From Nanoarchaeales archaeon (GTDB lineage Archaea > Nanobdellota > Nanobdellia > Woesearchaeales > UBA583): DNA of 17,716 bases. How positions within the stretch are numbered: position 1 is the stretch's first letter; each line of letters opens with the position of its first letter. Made by a program: the position numbers and the translations under genes. Below the pieces are notes generated by a model, which saw only the letters and a program-made list of their open reading frames with translations, searched no databases and had not been told where the DNA came from. The stretch lies in NCBI GenBank assembly GCA_013215525.1, contig JABSQY010000032.1, forward strand, positions 1-17,716. Direction: 5' to 3'. Positions 1-6,621 of this stretch are shown here, in pieces.

Positions 1-40
<40 letters not shown>

Positions 41-41
41 T

Positions 42-1190
42 TTAATTTAAACTATAATAAGTATTAATTTTAAAAGATTTATTTAAATAAAATTCAAAAC
101 TAATAGTATACAAATTAGTATTTTTCAAATTTTCAAATTCTTTCAATTTAGATAAAGTATTATCATTAGATTGTACAGAAATATCAATTCTTTTAGAAAT
201 CATATTACCATCTTCATCATATTTATAATCAAGCAAAACACCACGTAACTCATCACAGCTAAAACAACTTAAATACATTTGAAATCCATCTTTTTCAAAT
301 CCTAAAATAAATTTAGTTATACTTTCTTTAGAAATTTTTAATTTTTCATAATAAACTTTATATTTAATATTAGAATCTGTAAAATCAATTCCAATCCCCC
401 AAACATTCCTTTTGGTATCCAATTCTAACTTTAAATCACTAAAACAATTTTCTAATTCTTTAGAAGAAAATTGATTAACATTAAAATAAATAGAATTTCT
501 TAACTTTTTTGATTTCATAATTGCAAAACTTAATACAATTTGTTGACTTAATTTTAAATACTTTTTTATTTTTTTTAACTCAAAATAATTACTTGAAAAT
601 TCAAAGATTTTATTAAAAATTTCAGGATTATTATATATATAACAAACAAATCTTTCAGAACTTGACTCTTCAAGATTTTCTCCTTTTGAATCCACAAACA
701 CAAACCTAATTTTTGTATCTAAATTAGAGATTAAATTAATTAATTTATCTCCAATATTTTTTAATTCATTTGATTGAAATTTATTTAATCTCTCTCTTGA
801 ATTAGTATAACTATTTTTTTCGCGTACCTCAAACTCATCATTACCAAACTTATCTTTATACTTAATAAAATCATTATCACAATTATCACAATCAAATTTA
901 AAATTATTAAAATACTTATTCTTTAATTCGTACTTTAAAATAAAATTGTTAAATAATTCTTTGGGAAAATTATCAAAATAAAAATAATTAACAATTTTTT
1001 TTTCAACTAAACCAAAAAATAATTTTCTATTTAAATCAAAATATTTAGAAAAACAAATATCTAAATTATATTCATTAAAATCAAAATAAAACTCTTTACT
1101 TGTAATAGAACTATTAGTTTTTTTAATAACTTGATTAATTAAATTTTCACTTAATGAAAAATCCAACTTTATCAAATTATCTTTATTCAT
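42..1190 (-). CDS. Unrecognised 382-residue protein of the Hxs-like operon
   Basis: A soluble-looking protein of 382 residues with no signal peptide or membrane segment. I do not recognise the family. It is rich in Asn, Lys, Phe, Ile and Tyr. There is a CDNC motif at residues 101-104 and, in the second half, strand-like alternating stretches such as VWGIGIDF and IKYKVYYEKL. The start ATG (1190-1188) overlaps the last 8 bases of the hxsD-like gene, so the two are probably translated from one mRNA and work together. By position it could be a third component of the peptide-modification system, for example a substrate-binding or second modifying protein. No radical SAM CxxxCxxC motif is present, so it is not a canonical HxsC. 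Confidence 0.8.
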   Translation of the reverse strand: MNKDNLIKLDFSLSENLINQVIKKTNSSITSKEFYFDFNEYNLDICFSKYFDLNRKLFFGLVEKKIVNYFYFDNFPKELFNNFILKYELKNKYFNNFKFDCDNCDNDFIKYKDKFGNDEFEVREKNSYTNSRERLNKFQSNELKNIGDKLINLISNLDTKIRFVFVDSKGENLEESSSERFVCYIYNNPEIFNKIFEFSSNYFELKKIKKYLKLSQQIVLSFAIMKSKKLRNSIYFNVNQFSSKELENCFSDLKLELDTKRNVWGIGIDFTDSNIKYKVYYEKLKISKESITKFILGFEKDGFQMYLSCFSCDELRGVLLDYKYDEDGNMISKRIDISVQSNDNTLSKLKEFENLKNTNLYTISFEFYLNKSFKINTYYSLN

Positions 1191-1506
1191 GACGTTCAGA
1201 TACTCCTTGTGTCAAAATTGCTCTCTCAAGAATCATTTGCCGAATCTCAGAAGTATTCTTCATTTGATCTAAATAAGAACTACTCTCAATTAATTCATCA
1301 AAGAATCTGTACACAGACTTTTGCGAAATGTCATCCCCTTCTTTTGGTCTAATTGACACAATCCAATAATCTTTATCACAATCAATTAAAAAATAATATT
1401 TATTTAATAGAACATAAGTAGTTTGAACAATTATCTCTTTAGAATAAATATTTTTATTAATTCTAACAATTGCTTCACCATCTTTAATATCAAAACTTGT
1501 CTTCAT
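1183..1506 (-). CDS. hxsD: HxsD-like protein of a His-Xaa-Ser type system
   Basis: A 107-residue protein. HxsD proteins are small partners found next to the radical SAM enzymes HxsB and HxsC; their biochemical role is unsettled. Family features visible here are an N-terminal strand ending in NKNIYSKEIIVQTTYVL (residues about 18-34), a middle IDCDKDYWIVSI strand pair, and a C-terminal helix with FDELIESSSYLDQM then IRQMILERAIL, which parallels the LLNDYxLRE plus IRxxILxKA pattern of the family. The call rests on this pattern and on the divergent HxsB-like gene 213 bp away. It overlaps the downstream 382-residue gene by 8 bp. A TATA-like box lies about 26 nt before the ATG, suggesting a leaderless message. 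The alternative is an unrelated small protein with a similar helix. Confidence 0.68.
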   Translation of the reverse strand: MKTSFDIKDGEAIVRINKNIYSKEIIVQTTYVLLNKYYFLIDCDKDYWIVSIRPKEGDDISQKSVYRFFDELIESSSYLDQMKNTSEIRQMILERAILTQGVSERHE

Positions 1507-1526
1507 ACTAATAATTAATGTTTTAT

Positions 1527-1536
1527 GTTTATATAA
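1527..1536 (-). promoter_or_regulatory. TATA-like box of hxsD operon
   Basis: Read on the - strand this is TTATATAAAC, centred about 26 nt upstream of the hxsD ATG (1506), the spacing expected for a leaderless archaeal transcript. It overlaps the left end of the 47-bp dyad, so a protein bound to that dyad would block TBP. Confidence 0.5.
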
Positions 1537-1549
1537 TTTACTAATAAAT
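1530..1549. repeat. 20-bp direct repeat, copy 1
   Basis: TATATAATTTACTAATAAAT, identical to 1617-1636, 87 bp apart. This copy forms the left part of the dyad. Confidence 0.85.
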
Positions 1550-1577
1550 CAATTTATTGATTTTTGGTAAATTATAT
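1531..1577. promoter_or_regulatory. 47-bp interrupted dyad in divergent promoter
   Basis: The outer arms ATATAATTTAC (1531-1541) and GTAAATTATAT (1567-1577) are exact reverse complements. Nested inside, AAATCAAT (1546-1553) and ATTGATTT (1556-1563) pair perfectly around TT. The element lies between the hxsD-like and hxsB-like genes and covers the hxsD TATA box. It is a likely operator, or a hairpin in a longer transcript. Confidence 0.6.
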
Positions 1578-1616
1578 TCTAAAAATATAAAATAAACAAT
1601 ACACTTTTATTTTTAA

Positions 1617-1636
1617 TATATAATTTACTAATAAAT
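1617..1636. repeat. 20-bp direct repeat, copy 2
   Basis: Identical to 1530-1549. It lies about 55 bp upstream of the hxsB TATA box, so the two copies sit on the hxsD side and the hxsB side of the divergent promoter respectively. Confidence 0.85.
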
Positions 1637-1689
1637 GAATCTAACAATCATTAAACTACACTTTAATTTAAACTAAAAAACAACCAAGA

Positions 1690-1697
1690 TTTATAAA
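1690..1697 (+). promoter_or_regulatory. BRE/TATA promoter of hxsB, leaderless
   Basis: TTTATAAA preceded by the purine-rich CCAAGA (BRE-like). The box centre is about 26 nt before the ATG at 1720, so transcription should start at or beside the start codon. No Shine-Dalgarno is present, which agrees with a leaderless mRNA. Confidence 0.65.
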
Positions 1698-1719
1698 CTT
1701 AAAACACTAATTATTTCTT

Positions 1720-3150
1720 ATGGAAACTGAATTTATAAAAAGAGAAGGAATTGATTATATTCAAAATTTTTATAGATTCTCATTATTTGATAAAAAGAAA
1801 CAAATGTATTTACTAACTGTTGATGATGGTAGTTTTATATTTGTAAACGATTCAGTATTTAAACAAATAAAACGAGGAAAGATGATTGATAAAACATCTT
1901 ATGAGAACCTTTTAACCAAAGGAATTCTAATAACACCATCCAATATTTCAAACATAATTAAACAAACTAAAACTAAATATTCATTTTTAGAAAATGGAAC
2001 TTCACTACATATAGTAATTCCAACATATAGGTGTAATCAAGGTTGTACATACTGTTTTGCAAGTCCAAAAGAAATTGATGACTTAGAAAATGGGAATGAT
2101 TTAGATACAAAAACATCTAAAAAAATAATTGAATTTATAATGTCATCTCCTTCAAAACCTGCAACAATTGAATTTACTGGTGGAGAAGCAATGGCAAACT
2201 ATCCTCAAATACAAGTAATGGTAAAATATGCAAAAAAATTAAACAAAACTGTAAAAAAGAATTTAAAACTTGCAATTGTTACAAATCTAACAATGGTTAA
2301 TGAGGAAATGATTAATTGGCTAATTGATAACGATGTATCAATCTGTACAAGTCTTGATGGACCAGAACACGTACACGATAAAAATAGATACATTCAATTA
2401 AAACAAGGAAATAAAATCGGAACACACAAAACTGTAACACGTTGGATTAATCGAATTAATGAAATTTACAAAGAAAAAGGATTAAACAAACAAGTAACTT
2501 CTCTTCCAACAATTACTAAATACTCATTACCTTACTACAAAGAAATTATTGATGAACATTTAAAATATAATTTAGATTCAATTGATATACGTTCATTAAC
2601 ATATGTTGGAAAAGCAAATGAGGAAGAAAATGTTTTATACTCTCACGATGAATTTAATATTTTCTACAAGAATTGTCTAGATTATCTAGAAGAAATAAAA
2701 CAAAAAACTGGAAAAAAAGTACATGAAAGATTAAAATCATTATATAGTCGAAAAATCATTAAAAATTTACCTGGATATCATACTGACTTTGAATCACCTT
2801 GTGGAGCAACAACAGGCCAGCTCACATATCATAGTGATGGAAAAATTTATACATGTCATGAAGGTTTAGGACGTGAAGAATTTGCAATTGGAGATGTATA
2901 TAAAGATAAATGGGCAGATTTATTTGAAAAGCCACAAACACAAAAAGCAATATTAAATTCAATGATTGAACAAAATGTAAAATGTGATAGATGCGTGTAT
3001 AAGCCATATTGTGGAACTTGTATGGTTGAGAATTTTTATAATTTTGACAAATTTAATTTTTATCCAGATAAAACAGGACACCATCACACAACAATGATGC
3101 AAAGTAATGATATATTTACAAAAATATATAACAAATTAGATTTAAAATAG
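1720..3150 (+). CDS. hxsB: Radical SAM/SPASM peptide maturase, HxsB-like
   Basis: A 476-residue cytoplasmic radical SAM enzyme expected to modify a ribosomal peptide. Residues 1-95 form an N-terminal part with the LLTVDDGSFIFVN pattern seen in HxsB proteins. The radical SAM 4Fe-4S motif is C105-x3-C109-x2-C112 (YRCNQGCTYCFAS), followed by EFTGGEA at 151-157, TNLT near 188 and STSLDGP-like CTSLDGP at 209-215 with HDKNR after it. A C-terminal SPASM-type region binds auxiliary clusters: C361, C379, C422, C425, C431, C434, including CDRCVYKPYCGTC. The ESPCGA and CHEG blocks match the HxsB layout. It diverges from the hxsD-like gene. The substrate is not identified in this window; a precursor may lie left of base 1. 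HHH at 454-456 near the C terminus is unusual but unexplained. Radical SAM/SPASM is near certain; HxsB subtype is likely. Confidence 0.85.
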   Translation: METEFIKREGIDYIQNFYRFSLFDKKKQMYLLTVDDGSFIFVNDSVFKQIKRGKMIDKTSYENLLTKGILITPSNISNIIKQTKTKYSFLENGTSLHIVIPTYRCNQGCTYCFASPKEIDDLENGNDLDTKTSKKIIEFIMSSPSKPATIEFTGGEAMANYPQIQVMVKYAKKLNKTVKKNLKLAIVTNLTMVNEEMINWLIDNDVSICTSLDGPEHVHDKNRYIQLKQGNKIGTHKTVTRWINRINEIYKEKGLNKQVTSLPTITKYSLPYYKEIIDEHLKYNLDSIDIRSLTYVGKANEEENVLYSHDEFNIFYKNCLDYLEEIKQKTGKKVHERLKSLYSRKIIKNLPGYHTDFESPCGATTGQLTYHSDGKIYTCHEGLGREEFAIGDVYKDKWADLFEKPQTQKAILNSMIEQNVKCDRCVYKPYCGTCMVENFYNFDKFNFYPDKTGHHHTTMMQSNDIFTKIYNKLDLK

Positions 3151-3231
3151 TAGTATATCTTATATCTTAATAATTAATTTTAAAATAGAAAAATTTTCAA
3201 TTTTGATTAATATTTTTGTTTAGAATTGTAT

Positions 3232-3239
3232 AAAAAAAA
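3232..3239 (-). terminator. Oligo-T terminator behind tRNA-Thr
   Basis: A run of eight T on the - strand, 26 nt past the 3' end of the tRNA. Short T tracts terminate archaeal RNA polymerase without needing a hairpin. Confidence 0.5.
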
Positions 3240-3264
3240 TAATTACTTATTTTTTTCAAAATAA

Positions 3265-3335
3265 GCATCTGGCGCGAATTGAACACGCGACCTGCGGTTT
3301 ACAAGACCGCCGCTCTACCCCTGAGCTACAGATGC
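3265..3335 (-). tRNA. tRNA-Thr (UGU)
   Basis: A 71-nt cloverleaf. The acceptor stem GCATCTG/CAGATGC is perfect. The D stem is GCTC/GAGC with a 7-nt loop. The anticodon stem is GCGGT/ACCGC with loop CTTGTAA, giving anticodon UGU (+ strand 3301-3303), which reads ACA and other Thr codons. The T stem is GCGTG/CGCGC, including one G-U pair, with loop TTCAATT. No intron is present and CCA is not encoded. It is one of the few GC-rich islands in the window. Confidence 0.95.
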
Positions 3336-3364
3336 ATTAGGTAAATATAATAAGTTCCGAACCC

Positions 3365-3380
3365 TTTAAAAACCTTTTGG
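3365..3380 (-). promoter_or_regulatory. BRE/TATA promoter of tRNA-Thr
   Basis: On the - strand CCAAAAGG is followed by TTTTTAAA, a good match to archaeal BRE plus TATA. The TATA centre lies about 33 nt before the mature tRNA 5' end, which fits a start a few bases upstream and removal of a short leader by RNase P. Confidence 0.5.
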
Positions 3381-3418
3381 ATTTGAATTCAAAACTCCAA
3401 TTTTAAAAACATATAAAA

Positions 3419-3974
3419 TTATTTTAATTCAGCATAACTAATTGGGATATTAGATGACTTATCCCATAAAATAAAATATCTATGTTCATTTAAATCAACA
3501 TTTTTAGGAATTTCATACCTTTGATCTCCAATAGTGCCAAGTAACTTATCAGCAAGGAATATAACACTTCTACCTGCAATATTTGTGGATAGTGCAGGTC
3601 TTAACTTAGCATTTTTAGTAACTTTAAACTGTTTAAAAGCTGCATATTGACGTCCTTTATCAAATTCTATCTCTAGGGTCCCTTGAATAAATACGCTCTC
3701 ATCTAAACTCTTAAAATCACCATAACTCTTTTCTTCAATAACAAATAAAGTTTTCAAATTAGAATCATAATTATCAACATAGTTTTCAGGTTACTCATCA
3801 CTTTCAGTATTATAAGCAATAAGTTTAGTAGTTACAAAAATTAAAAAATATATAGCAACAATAATTACAATAACTAAAACACGAATTATCATAGTTTTAG
3901 TATCATACACATAATGATCATCGTGATGTACTTTATGATGCGTATGTTTTTTTTATATGTTTTTTATGAACCAT
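3419..3974 (-). pseudogene. Membrane-anchored DM13-domain protein, broken
   Basis: One gene is recoverable if two lesions are repaired. From the ATG at 3974 the frame gives MVHKKHIKK, then shifts at a run of A. The continuing frame reads a His-rich stretch (HTHHKVHHDDHYVYD), a single membrane helix (IIRVLVIVIIVAIYFLIFV) and a linker. An in-frame TAA at 3791-3793, between SDE and PENYVDNYD, interrupts it. The last 112 residues form a DM13-like domain, recognisable by FIQGTLEI, LLGTIGDQRYEIP, NVDL, FILWD and the final YAEL. DM13 is a predicted extracytoplasmic redox-type domain. The usual Cys of the IWC motif is Asp here. The intact tail alone has only a TTG start, so independent expression is doubtful. 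Sequencing error could mimic one lesion but is unlikely to explain both. Confidence 0.68.
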
Positions 3975-4156
3975 TTTTATTTAATATATTTTAATATACA
4001 TAATTGTATAATTTAATCTTATTTTATACTTTAATTTATTTTATTAAGTATTTAATCTTTGTTATTAACTTATATATTAGTACTTTAGGTATCCAGAGTA
4101 TCAATATATAAATTTATGATTTATTTATTCTATTTTACAACTTTTGAAATAAATAT

Positions 4157-4173
4157 ATAATACAATGTATTAT
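4157..4173. promoter_or_regulatory. 17-bp palindrome, operator-like, copy 1
   Basis: ATAATACAATGTATTAT is a perfect inverted repeat around a central A. It shares the core ATACAATGTAT with 4245-4261. Confidence 0.5.
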
Positions 4174-4244
4174 TTAATGATTTAAACTATTAAATACATA
4201 TTCTTTATCACAAAAGGGACAAATGTTAGTTTCAAAACATATTC

Positions 4245-4261
4245 ATTATACAATGTATAAT
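4245..4261. promoter_or_regulatory. 17-bp palindrome, operator-like, copy 2
   Basis: ATTATACAATGTATAAT is a perfect inverted repeat around a central A. Its centre is 88 bp from copy 1. The two arms differ from copy 1 at compensating positions, so symmetry is kept while sequence changes, as expected for a dimeric protein site. Confidence 0.5.
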
Positions 4262-4397
4262 TAAGTTTAGTGTTTATTATAAACAAAACGCGACACGTCA
4301 AGATAGCAATAAAAATAAAAAGAACAAAAATAATTATAAAAATATTGTAATTAAAGACTATAAAATAATTATAAAAATTGAAAATAAAAATATATTT

Positions 4398-5156
4398 TTA
4401 TTTATCTTTAACATATTTCTGAGCTTTATTCCAAACATCTTCAAAATACTTAGAATAATGTTTAACAATTTCTTTAGAACTAATTAAAACGGCAGTAGGC
4501 ACATTACTCCAAGAAACGATTAATAAACTATCATCAATTATATCAAAAGTTCCAGGTAATGGGAAATCAACAAATCTCATACAATCTTCATCAATAATAC
4601 TTTTAAACTTTTCATCATTTAAAACTTCAACAACTGATACTCCACGGGCTTTCAAATTTAATCCTTTATGATCAAGCCATAATTTTTTATAAAATAAATT
4701 TTGTTCATCACTTAATTCTTCATAAGGAAAGAAATACTTTAATTCTGAATCTTTTTTAGCTTTTGAAAATAAAATATTATGTGCTGTTCTAACTCCTTTA
4801 AATCCTTCAAAATATTCAACTTTACTTTCATGTTTAACACTAGAAAGAGAATTTAATTCATTCATCACATCATTCAATTTACTCTCTTTACTATCCAAAG
4901 CTACTCTTTCATCATCAATTAAACTTTTTAAAATTTCAGGAGAACTAGCTGAAAATACTTTAACTTTTCCAATTAATTTATAACTAACAAGTCCTTTTAA
5001 AATTAAACTATCAAGAACAGAATAAATCTTAGATGACGACACAGAGCTTACAGAGATTATAGCTCCACTTTTACTTTCACCAAGTTTCAAAAGAGCAAGA
5101 TACACTCGACACTCAACCTTACTTAAACCAATTTCTTCAAGTACATTATTTATCAT
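4398..5156 (-). CDS. TrmB-family transcriptional regulator
   Basis: A 252-residue archaeal-type regulator. Residues 1-75 form a winged helix (NVLEEIGLSKVECRVYLALL, then SSSKIYSVLDSLILKGLVSY), the DNA-binding domain of TrmB proteins. A short coiled-coil linker follows (about 84-108). The C-terminal part ends in NVPTAVLIS and YFEDVWNKA, shared with the second TrmB at 10801-11547. TrmB proteins often sense sugars or related ligands; no ligand can be inferred here. It diverges from the ABM-like monooxygenase with 160 bp between the starts, so that gene and itself are the natural targets. The ATG follows a TATA-like box by about 28 nt, suggesting a leaderless mRNA. Confidence 0.85.
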   Translation of the reverse strand: MINNVLEEIGLSKVECRVYLALLKLGESKSGAIISVSSVSSSKIYSVLDSLILKGLVSYKLIGKVKVFSASSPEILKSLIDDERVALDSKESKLNDVMNELNSLSSVKHESKVEYFEGFKGVRTAHNILFSKAKKDSELKYFFPYEELSDEQNLFYKKLWLDHKGLNLKARGVSVVEVLNDEKFKSIIDEDCMRFVDFPLPGTFDIIDDSLLIVSWSNVPTAVLISSKEIVKHYSKYFEDVWNKAQKYVKDK

Positions 5157-5257
5157 AAAATAATATTATCTTTTATACAATATAAATATACTTATTTATC
5201 TACTCCCAAACATAAGAAGTAGTTGTTTAAATAAAATAAAAAATAAATCTATTTTAT

Positions 5258-5269
5258 CTTGTGCGCAAG
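5258..5269. promoter_or_regulatory. Near-palindrome in TrmB/ABM divergent promoter
   Basis: CTTGTGCGCAAG is symmetric except for one pair. It is a GC-rich island in an AT-rich intergenic stretch, about 48 bp before the ABM gene. It is a candidate operator for the adjacent TrmB. Confidence 0.35.
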
Positions 5270-5316
5270 CAAAATCAAACCTAAATTTTAAAGATTTAGA
5301 AACTTAAATAAATAAA

Positions 5317-5616
5317 ATGGTAGCAATAGAATTCGTAGAATATAAGTTAGTAGAAGGAGCAGACATAAATGAATTTATGAAATCATCTGATGATATGCAA
5401 AATAATTTTTTAAATAAACAAAAAGGATATTTAACAAGAGAATTAATTAAAGATGATAAAGGAACTTGGGCAGACCTTGTACATTGGGAAACAATGGAAG
5501 ACGCCAAAGCTGCAGCAGATAATTTCCATAGCTCAAAAGAATGTGAAACTATGATGAAATTACTTGATATGAGTTCAGTAGTAATGAAACATTTCACAGT
5601 TGAAAAGAAATATTAA
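5317..5616 (+). CDS. ABM-domain (antibiotic biosynthesis monooxygenase-like) protein
   Basis: A 99-residue protein with the dimeric alpha+beta (ferredoxin-like) fold pattern of ABM proteins: a first strand VAIEFVEYKLVEG, a helix, QKGYLTRELIKDD, then WADLVHWETMEDAKAAADNF and a closing strand VVMKHFTVEK. Family members include cofactor-free oxygenases acting on quinones or polyphenols, and proteins of unknown role; the conserved W-x-D-x-V-x-W-x-S/T-x-x-D-A signature is present as WADLVHWETMEDA. The reaction is not predictable from sequence. It diverges from a TrmB regulator and precedes tag on the same strand (145 bp gap, probably a separate transcript). A TATA-like TTTTAAAG lies about 28 nt upstream of the ATG. 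Confidence 0.75.
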   Translation: MVAIEFVEYKLVEGADINEFMKSSDDMQNNFLNKQKGYLTRELIKDDKGTWADLVHWETMEDAKAAADNFHSSKECETMMKLLDMSSVVMKHFTVEKKY

Positions 5617-5761
5617 TATTTAAATTAATATTTTTAAGCAGAATTAAAATAAAATACCTTTTTTCTAAAATAAATAAGATAAACAAAGAGCTTTTTCACG
5701 AAGTGATTAAAACCTAAATATATAATCTAATTAATATAGTATATAATTATAATAAACCAAA

Positions 5762-6358
5762 ATGGACAAATCAAATAAAACTAAAACTAAAATAGAAACA
5801 AAGGAAGTAATAAGGTGTTTTGGAACTGGAAACGAATTGTATGAGAACTACCACGACACAGAATGGGGAATTCCAGTACACGATGAGAGATTACTCTTTG
5901 AGATGATAATATTGGAAGGAGCACATGCAGGCCTGTCTTGGTTAACGATATTAAACAAACGTGAAACATATAAGAAAGCATACGATAATTTTGATGTAGT
6001 TAAGGTATCAAAGTATGATGAAGATAAGATACAAGAATTATTAGAAGACAAAGGAATTGTGAGACATAAGTTAAAAGTACGTACAAGTGTAAAAAACGCT
6101 CAAGTCTTTATAGCAATTCAAAAAGAATTTGGTAGTTTCGATAAATACATTTGGAATTATGTAAATAATAAACCAATTAAAAATACTTATTCTATTGATA
6201 ATCTGATGCCTTCGAGTAATGAGCTTTCTGATAGGATAAGTAAGGATTTAAAAAAACGAGGTATGTCTTTTGTTGGAACTACAATAATGTACGCATTTTT
6301 ACAAGCTGTTGGGTTATTAAATGATCATTTAATTGAATGTATTTGTAATCAGAAATAA
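5762..6358 (+). CDS. tag: DNA-3-methyladenine glycosylase I
   Basis: Removes 3-methyladenine from alkylated DNA, the first step of base excision repair. The 198 residues cover the whole family domain. Compared with E. coli Tag, the zinc site is complete: C19, H31 (YHDTEWG), H189 and C193 (NDHLIEC). The catalytic/base-recognition Glu and Trp are E52 and W60 in ILEGAHAGLSW. The C-terminal LKKRGMSFVGTTIMYAFLQA block is typical. The residue equivalent to Trp in the RCxW start motif is not conserved (RCFG). A charged N-terminal extension of about 15 residues precedes the domain; the ATG at 5762 is the only upstream Met. A second, ruined tag 3' end lies directly downstream. Confidence 0.96.
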   Translation: MDKSNKTKTKIETKEVIRCFGTGNELYENYHDTEWGIPVHDERLLFEMIILEGAHAGLSWLTILNKRETYKKAYDNFDVVKVSKYDEDKIQELLEDKGIVRHKLKVRTSVKNAQVFIAIQKEFGSFDKYIWNYVNNKPIKNTYSIDNLMPSSNELSDRISKDLKKRGMSFVGTTIMYAFLQAVGLLNDHLIECICNQK

Positions 6359-6368
6359 TTTCAATTTA

Positions 6369-6564
6369 TTTGAAAAAAGAGGAATGTGTTATGTAGGAAC
6401 AAATATGATGTATTTTTTATTTATTAAAAATGAGTTATAAATATTTAATCTTCTAAATTTTAATTTAGAATTAATTAATATTTATTACTTACGCTTTTAT
6501 GCAAGCAATTGGGATGGTTGATGATCATATTAAAGAATGTATAGTCAATACTAAAAATAAATAA
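6369..6564 (+). pseudogene. Remnant of a second tag gene (3' part)
   Basis: Two pieces of a Tag C terminus follow the intact gene. The first (6369-6413) reads FEKRGMCYVGTNMMY. The second (6490-6564) reads YAFMQAIGMVDDHIKECIV and then NTKNK with a stop, and keeps the His and Cys zinc ligands. About 76 bp of non-homologous, palindrome-bearing DNA separates them, with a stop codon. Residues differ from the intact gene (for example IGMVDDHIKEC versus VGLLNDHLIEC), so this is a diverged paralogue or an older copy, not a recent exact duplication. The 5' two thirds are missing. Confidence 0.8.
6451..6470. repeat. 20-bp palindrome inside the tag remnant
   Basis: Arms TTCTAAATT and AATTTAGAA pair perfectly around TT. 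Flanks (6440-6450 and 6471-6483) extend the symmetry imperfectly to about 45 bp. The element sits exactly in the DNA that splits the remnant. Confidence 0.7.
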
Positions 6565-6576
6565 TTATTGACTATA
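6540..6576. repeat. 11-bp inverted repeat at end of tag remnant
   Basis: TATAGTCAATA (6540-6550) and TATTGACTATA (6566-6576) pair perfectly with a 15-nt A-rich loop that contains the remnant's stop codon. It may be a terminator-like hairpin or the scar of an element. Confidence 0.7.
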
Positions 6577-6621
6577 TGCCAAAAATGATTAATCTACTAA
6601 TTTCATATAAAAATCTAAGAA

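Larger units (their letters stand above)
3975..4397. other. Gene-free stretch with two matching palindromes
   Basis: No ORF longer than a few codons makes sense here on either strand. The stretch lies between the 5' end of the broken DM13 gene and the 3' end of the TrmB gene. Apart from the two 17-bp palindromes listed separately, I see only AT-rich sequence with one small GC-richer patch, ACGCGACACGTC, near 4289-4300. That patch does not fold into a recognised RNA. Confidence 0.6.

Noticed and set aside
42..1190. ABBA-type prenyltransferase identity for the 382-residue protein
   Set aside because: Strand patterns such as GIDF and KVYYE vaguely recall these enzymes, but no conserved catalytic pattern could be traced; left as unknown.
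3950..3995. Short separate peptide MVHKKHIKK...
   Set aside because: The downstream frame continues the same His-rich sequence after a one-base shift at an A run, so it is the start of the broken DM13 gene.
5787..6051. - strand ORFs opposite tag
   Set aside because: Antisense shadows of a fully conserved glycosylase gene.
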